The translations under genes and the position numbers were made by a program. This document shows positions 61,533-64,000 of a stretch of DNA of 64,000 bases, piece after piece. The stretch spans positions 62,001 through 126,000 of the forward strand of contig JAEUUF010000015.1 of assembly GCA_016787645.1 (NCBI GenBank). Direction: 5' to 3'. The notes beneath the pieces were generated by a model. That model saw nothing but the letters and a program-made list of their open reading frames with translations. It had not been told where the DNA came from and made no database searches. Every line of letters begins with the position of its first letter. Positions within the stretch are counted from its first letter, which is position 1. Source of the DNA: Cyclobacteriaceae bacterium. GTDB taxonomy: Bacteria; Bacteroidota; Bacteroidia; Cytophagales; Cyclobacteriaceae.

Positions 61533-61590
61533 CCAACTAACCTAAGCTTGAATCAACTACCGCCCCGATTACCTCGGGGCGGTTTTGTTT
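61519..61590 (+). promoter_or_regulatory. ilv transcription attenuator (antiterminator arm and terminator)
   Basis: The terminator is a 10-bp perfect stem ACCGCCCCGA (61559-61568) / TCGGGGCGGT (61574-61583) with a 5-nt loop and TTTGTTTT after it. The sequence CGGGGCG at 61519-61525, inside the last leader codons, can pair with CGCCCCG at 61561-61567 in the terminator's first arm. A ribosome finishing the leader would cover 61519-61525 and allow termination; one stalled at codons 21-28 would leave it free and favour read-through into ilvE-ilvD. Confidence 0.8.
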
Positions 61591-61629
61591 TAAAATACTT
61601 TAAACCAACTAACGATTGTTATCACTTCC

Positions 61630-62523
61630 ATGAACTCCTACTATTCCGACGACACTGTACTTTTTCTGGATGGCGAATTTGTAAACGCCCGTGAAGCGCG
61701 CACCGATTTGTTTGGGCAAACCTTGCACTATGGCTACGGCGTATTCGAAGGCATCCGGGCCTACCGCACGGTACACGGCACAAAAATCTTCCAGGCCCAG
61801 GCGCATTTCGAACGACTGGCAGAAAGTTGTCGCCTGATGGGTATTCCTCTCCGGTATAGCCCCGCGGAGTTAACCCAATTTTCCTACCAGGTATTGAAAA
61901 GAAACAACCTTTCCAATGCCTACCTGCGCCCCTTGGTGTTTTGCAGCCCGAATATGTCACTTACAACCCCAAGAGAAGTTTCGGTGATGATTGCCGCATG
62001 GGACTGGGGGAAGTACTTCGCCAGTTCGTCTTTGCGTGTTTGCATTTCGTCCTATGAGCGGCCTAACCCTAAGTCAACGCATGTGGAAGCGAAGACCTGT
62101 GGACATTATGTGAATTCCATTCTGGCCACTTCGGAAGCGAAAGCAAAAGGATTTGACGAAGCACTGATGTTGGACATGAATGGCTTCATTGCGGAAGGAC
62201 CGGGGGCCAACTTCTTCATGGAGAAGGACGGTGTTTTGGTGACACCCAAATCCGGCAACATCCTTCCAGGCATTACCCGCAGCGTGGTGATCAAGATATG
62301 CCATGAACTCGAGATCCCGGTTTCAGAATCTCAGATCGCCCCAGAAGATCTTGAGTCTGCGGATGCAGCGTTCTTCTGCGGTACCGCAGCAGAGATAACC
62401 CCGATTGCATCAATCGATGGAATATCATTCCAAAAACCTTGGAGGAAAACTGTCGGGCGCATCGTTCAAGAAGCCTATCACTGCATGGTGCTTGATAAGA
62501 ATTACAGTTACGTGATCGTCTGA
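61630..62523 (+). CDS. ilvE: Branched-chain amino acid aminotransferase
   Basis: A 297-residue fold-type IV PLP aminotransferase that makes Leu, Ile and Val from their 2-oxo acids. Signatures are LHYGYGVFEGIRAYRT, the PLP-lysine in VEAKTCGHYVNSILATSEA (near residue 155) and GFIAEGPGANFFMEKDG, then PGITRSVVIKI and CGTAAEITPI. It is the first structural gene of an ilv operon, 98 bp after the leader peptide, with the attenuator between. The dihydroxy-acid dehydratase gene follows with a 6-bp gap, and the rest of the operon (probably ilvB/N/C) lies beyond the window. Confidence 0.95.
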   Translation: MNSYYSDDTVLFLDGEFVNAREARTDLFGQTLHYGYGVFEGIRAYRTVHGTKIFQAQAHFERLAESCRLMGIPLRYSPAELTQFSYQVLKRNNLSNAYLRPLVFCSPNMSLTTPREVSVMIAAWDWGKYFASSSLRVCISSYERPNPKSTHVEAKTCGHYVNSILATSEAKAKGFDEALMLDMNGFIAEGPGANFFMEKDGVLVTPKSGNILPGITRSVVIKICHELEIPVSESQIAPEDLESADAAFFCGTAAEITPIASIDGISFQKPWRKTVGRIVQEAYHCMVLDKNYSYVIV

Positions 62524-62529
62524 TAGTCG

Positions 62530-64000
62530 ATGGAGCTCAACAAATATAGCCGCACGCTTACACAGGACCCGACACTGCCGGCCTCCCAGGCTATGCTCTA
62601 TGGTATTGGGCTTACTGAGGCTGACATGGAGAAGGCCCAGGTAGGAATTGTGAGCACCGGCTTCGACGGCAATACGTGCAACATGCACCTGAACGGCCTG
62701 GCAACCGAAGTGAAAAAAGGTGTGTGGAATGAAGGGTTGATAGGCCTCATTTTTCATACGATCGGCGTAAGCGATGGTATCTCCAACGGAACGGAGGGGA
62801 TGCGGTACTCGCTGGTCAGCCGTGAGATCATTGCCGACTCTATTGAAACAGTGTGCGGAGCACACTACTATGATGGCCTGTTGGCCGTAGTCGGTTGTGA
62901 CAAAAACATGCCGGGCTCCGTGATGGCCATGGGACGCCTTAACCGGCCTTCCATCATGATCTATGGGGGCTCAATTGCTGGTGGAAACTGGAAAGGAAGG
63001 TCACTTAATATAGTATCCGCATTCGAAGCGCTTGGGGAAAAACTTTCCGGCCACCTGGCCGAGGAAGACTTCAAAGGCATCATCCAGAATTCATGTCCCG
63101 GTGCCGGGGCATGTGGAGGGATGTACACGGCCAACACAATGGCTTCGGCTATCGAAGTGCTTGGTATGTCCTTACCTGGATCGTCGTCCTTTCCGGCACT
63201 TAGTCCGCAAAAACGGGAAGAGTGCCTCATGGCAGGAAAAGCCATACGCCGTTTGCTGGAAAGAGATATCAAGCCACGCGATATCATGACCCGTGAAGCA
63301 TTTACCAATGCGATCACACTGGTCATGGCCCTCGGTGGTTCCACCAATGCGGTCCTCCACCTGATTGCCATGGCGAAGAGTGTCGATATTCAAATCACGC
63401 TGAAGGATTTCCAACAGATCTCTGATCAAACGCCGTTGCTGGCAGACCTCAAGCCCAGCGGGAAATACCTCATGCAGGATCTTCACGCCATTGGGGGTAC
63501 GCCTGCCGTGATGAAGTACATGCTGGATAAAGGAATGTTGAATGGCGATTGCCTCACGGTGACCGGTGAAACCCTCTCCACCAACCTCGCCCATGTAGCT
63601 CCCCTCGAATTCGATGTACAAAAAGTCATTTGCCCGGTTGAGAAGCCCATCAAATCTTCGGGTCACTTGCAGATCCTCCACGGTAATCTGGCGGAGCAAG
63701 GGGCCGTCGCCAAAATCACAGGGAAGGAAGGCGAACGATTCAAAGGAAGAGCGAGAGTGTTTGACGGAGAATTTGAATTGGCGGATGCCATTGCCGCGGA
63801 CAGTATACAACCTGGTGACGTGGTGGTCATCCGGTACGTAGGACCTAAGGGTGCGCCGGGAATGCCCGAGATGCTCAAGCCCACAAGCCTCATCATGGGC
63901 GCCGGTCTGGGTAAGTCGGTTGCGTTGATCACGGATGGAAGATTCTCTGGTGGATCACATGGCTTTGTGATTGGTCATATTACCCCGGAAGCCTTTGAAG
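62530..64000 (+). CDS. ilvD: Dihydroxy-acid dehydratase, 5' part
   Basis: The first 490 residues of an enzyme of about 560; the frame stays open at the end of the window. It dehydrates dihydroxyisovalerate and dihydroxymethylvalerate to the 2-oxo acids that IlvE then transaminates. The iron-sulfur cluster cysteines are in [13 protein letters not shown] and [18 protein letters not shown], and the Lys in the first motif is the carboxylated metal-ligand position. Other family motifs: [13 protein letters not shown] and [16 protein letters not shown], and the C-terminal [18 protein letters not shown] 62530 follows the ilvE stop by 6 bp. Confidence 0.96.
   Translation, partial: MELNKYSRTLTQDPTLPASQAMLYGIGLTEADMEKAQVGIVSTGFDGNTCNMHLNGLATEVKKGVWNEGLIGLIFHTIGVSDGISNGTEGMRYSLVSREIIADSIETVCGAHYYDGLLAVVGCDKNMPGSVMAMGRLNRPSIMIYGGSIAGGNWKGRSLNIVSAFEALGEKLSGHLAEEDFKGIIQNSCPGAGACGGMYTANTMASAIEVLGMSLPGSSSFPALSPQKREECLMAGKAIRRLLERDIKPRDIMTREAFTNAITLVMALGGSTNAVLHLIAMAKSVDIQITLKDFQQISDQTPLLADLKPSGKYLMQDLHAIGGTPAVMKYMLDKGMLNGDCLTVTGETLSTNLAHVAPLEFDVQKVICPVEKPIKSSGHLQILHGNLAEQGAVAKITGKEGERFKGRARVFDGEFELADAIAADSIQPGDVVVIRYVGPKGAPGMPEMLKPTSLIMGAGLGKSVALITDGRFSGGSHGFVIGHITPEAFE

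Overview
The window looks like a chromosomal segment of a Bacteroidota bacterium, most likely a Cytophagales relative (this placement is inference). The reasons are: many N-terminal lipoprotein signals; two large FtsX/MacB-type permeases of about 800 residues with no ATPase gene beside them; Bacteroidota-only families (DUF3347, DUF3667, DUF3472, DUF2911); promoter -7 boxes of the TAnnTTTG / TATCTTnn type; and few strong Shine-Dalgarno sequences. No phage, transposase, CRISPR or rRNA was seen. Gene content is mostly core and metabolic, with compact gene spacing.

Layout. 1-7675: heavy-metal (probably copper) resistance operon: end of a CusA-type RND pump, an outer-membrane factor, two successive membrane-fusion lipoproteins, a DUF3347 copper-site lipoprotein, a TlpA-like thioredoxin, a sialidase-fold lipoprotein with a CDCC cluster, a DUF2911 lipoprotein and a Crp/Fnr regulator. 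7688-8716: a perfect 16-bp dyad followed by DUF4345 and DinB genes. 8743-12610: PSD/PsiD-like decarboxylase, ACT-less homoserine dehydrogenase-like protein, MgtC/DUF4010 protein. 12613-14929: a BLUF photoreceptor gene overlapping a multi-TM PAS histidine kinase gene. 15016-17456: GntP permease plus glycerate kinase. 17464-20994: a giant AsmA-like protein. 21113-24880: SDR, cytochrome P450 and a divergent GMC oxidoreductase. 25002-29139: lipocalin-like lipoprotein, M20 amidohydrolase, serine hydrolase with TPRs, ArsC-fold protein. 29267-32086: pyruvate phosphate dikinase. 32184-33920: small membrane protein, YceI and its neighbouring Crp/Fnr gene with two identical operator-like repeats. 33992-37780: di-haem peroxidase, Cys/Met PLP enzyme, topoisomerase IB. 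37846-45554: DUF3667, DUF2177, DUF1295, cupin, DUF3592, DUF3472, pirin, class II amidotransferase, phosphoesterase. 45574-59097: two FtsX-type permeases, PliI-like lipoprotein, enoyl-CoA hydratase, M13 peptidase, Hsp20, PiT phosphate transporter, subtilase. 59562-59968: three tRNA genes (Leu-CAG, Leu-GAG, Thr-CGT) on the minus strand with a terminator. 60119-61279: FAD monooxygenase. 61422-64000: the start of the branched-chain amino acid operon (ilvE, ilvD), preceded by a leader peptide and terminator that form a textbook attenuator.

The most informative regulatory signals are in short gaps. They are the ilv attenuator; dyads next to both Crp/Fnr genes, each centred about 41 bp before the start site predicted from a -7 box; and a group of genes whose -7 box ends only 3-4 nt before the ATG, which predicts leaderless mRNAs. 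All start sites are predictions from sequence; no expression data were available.
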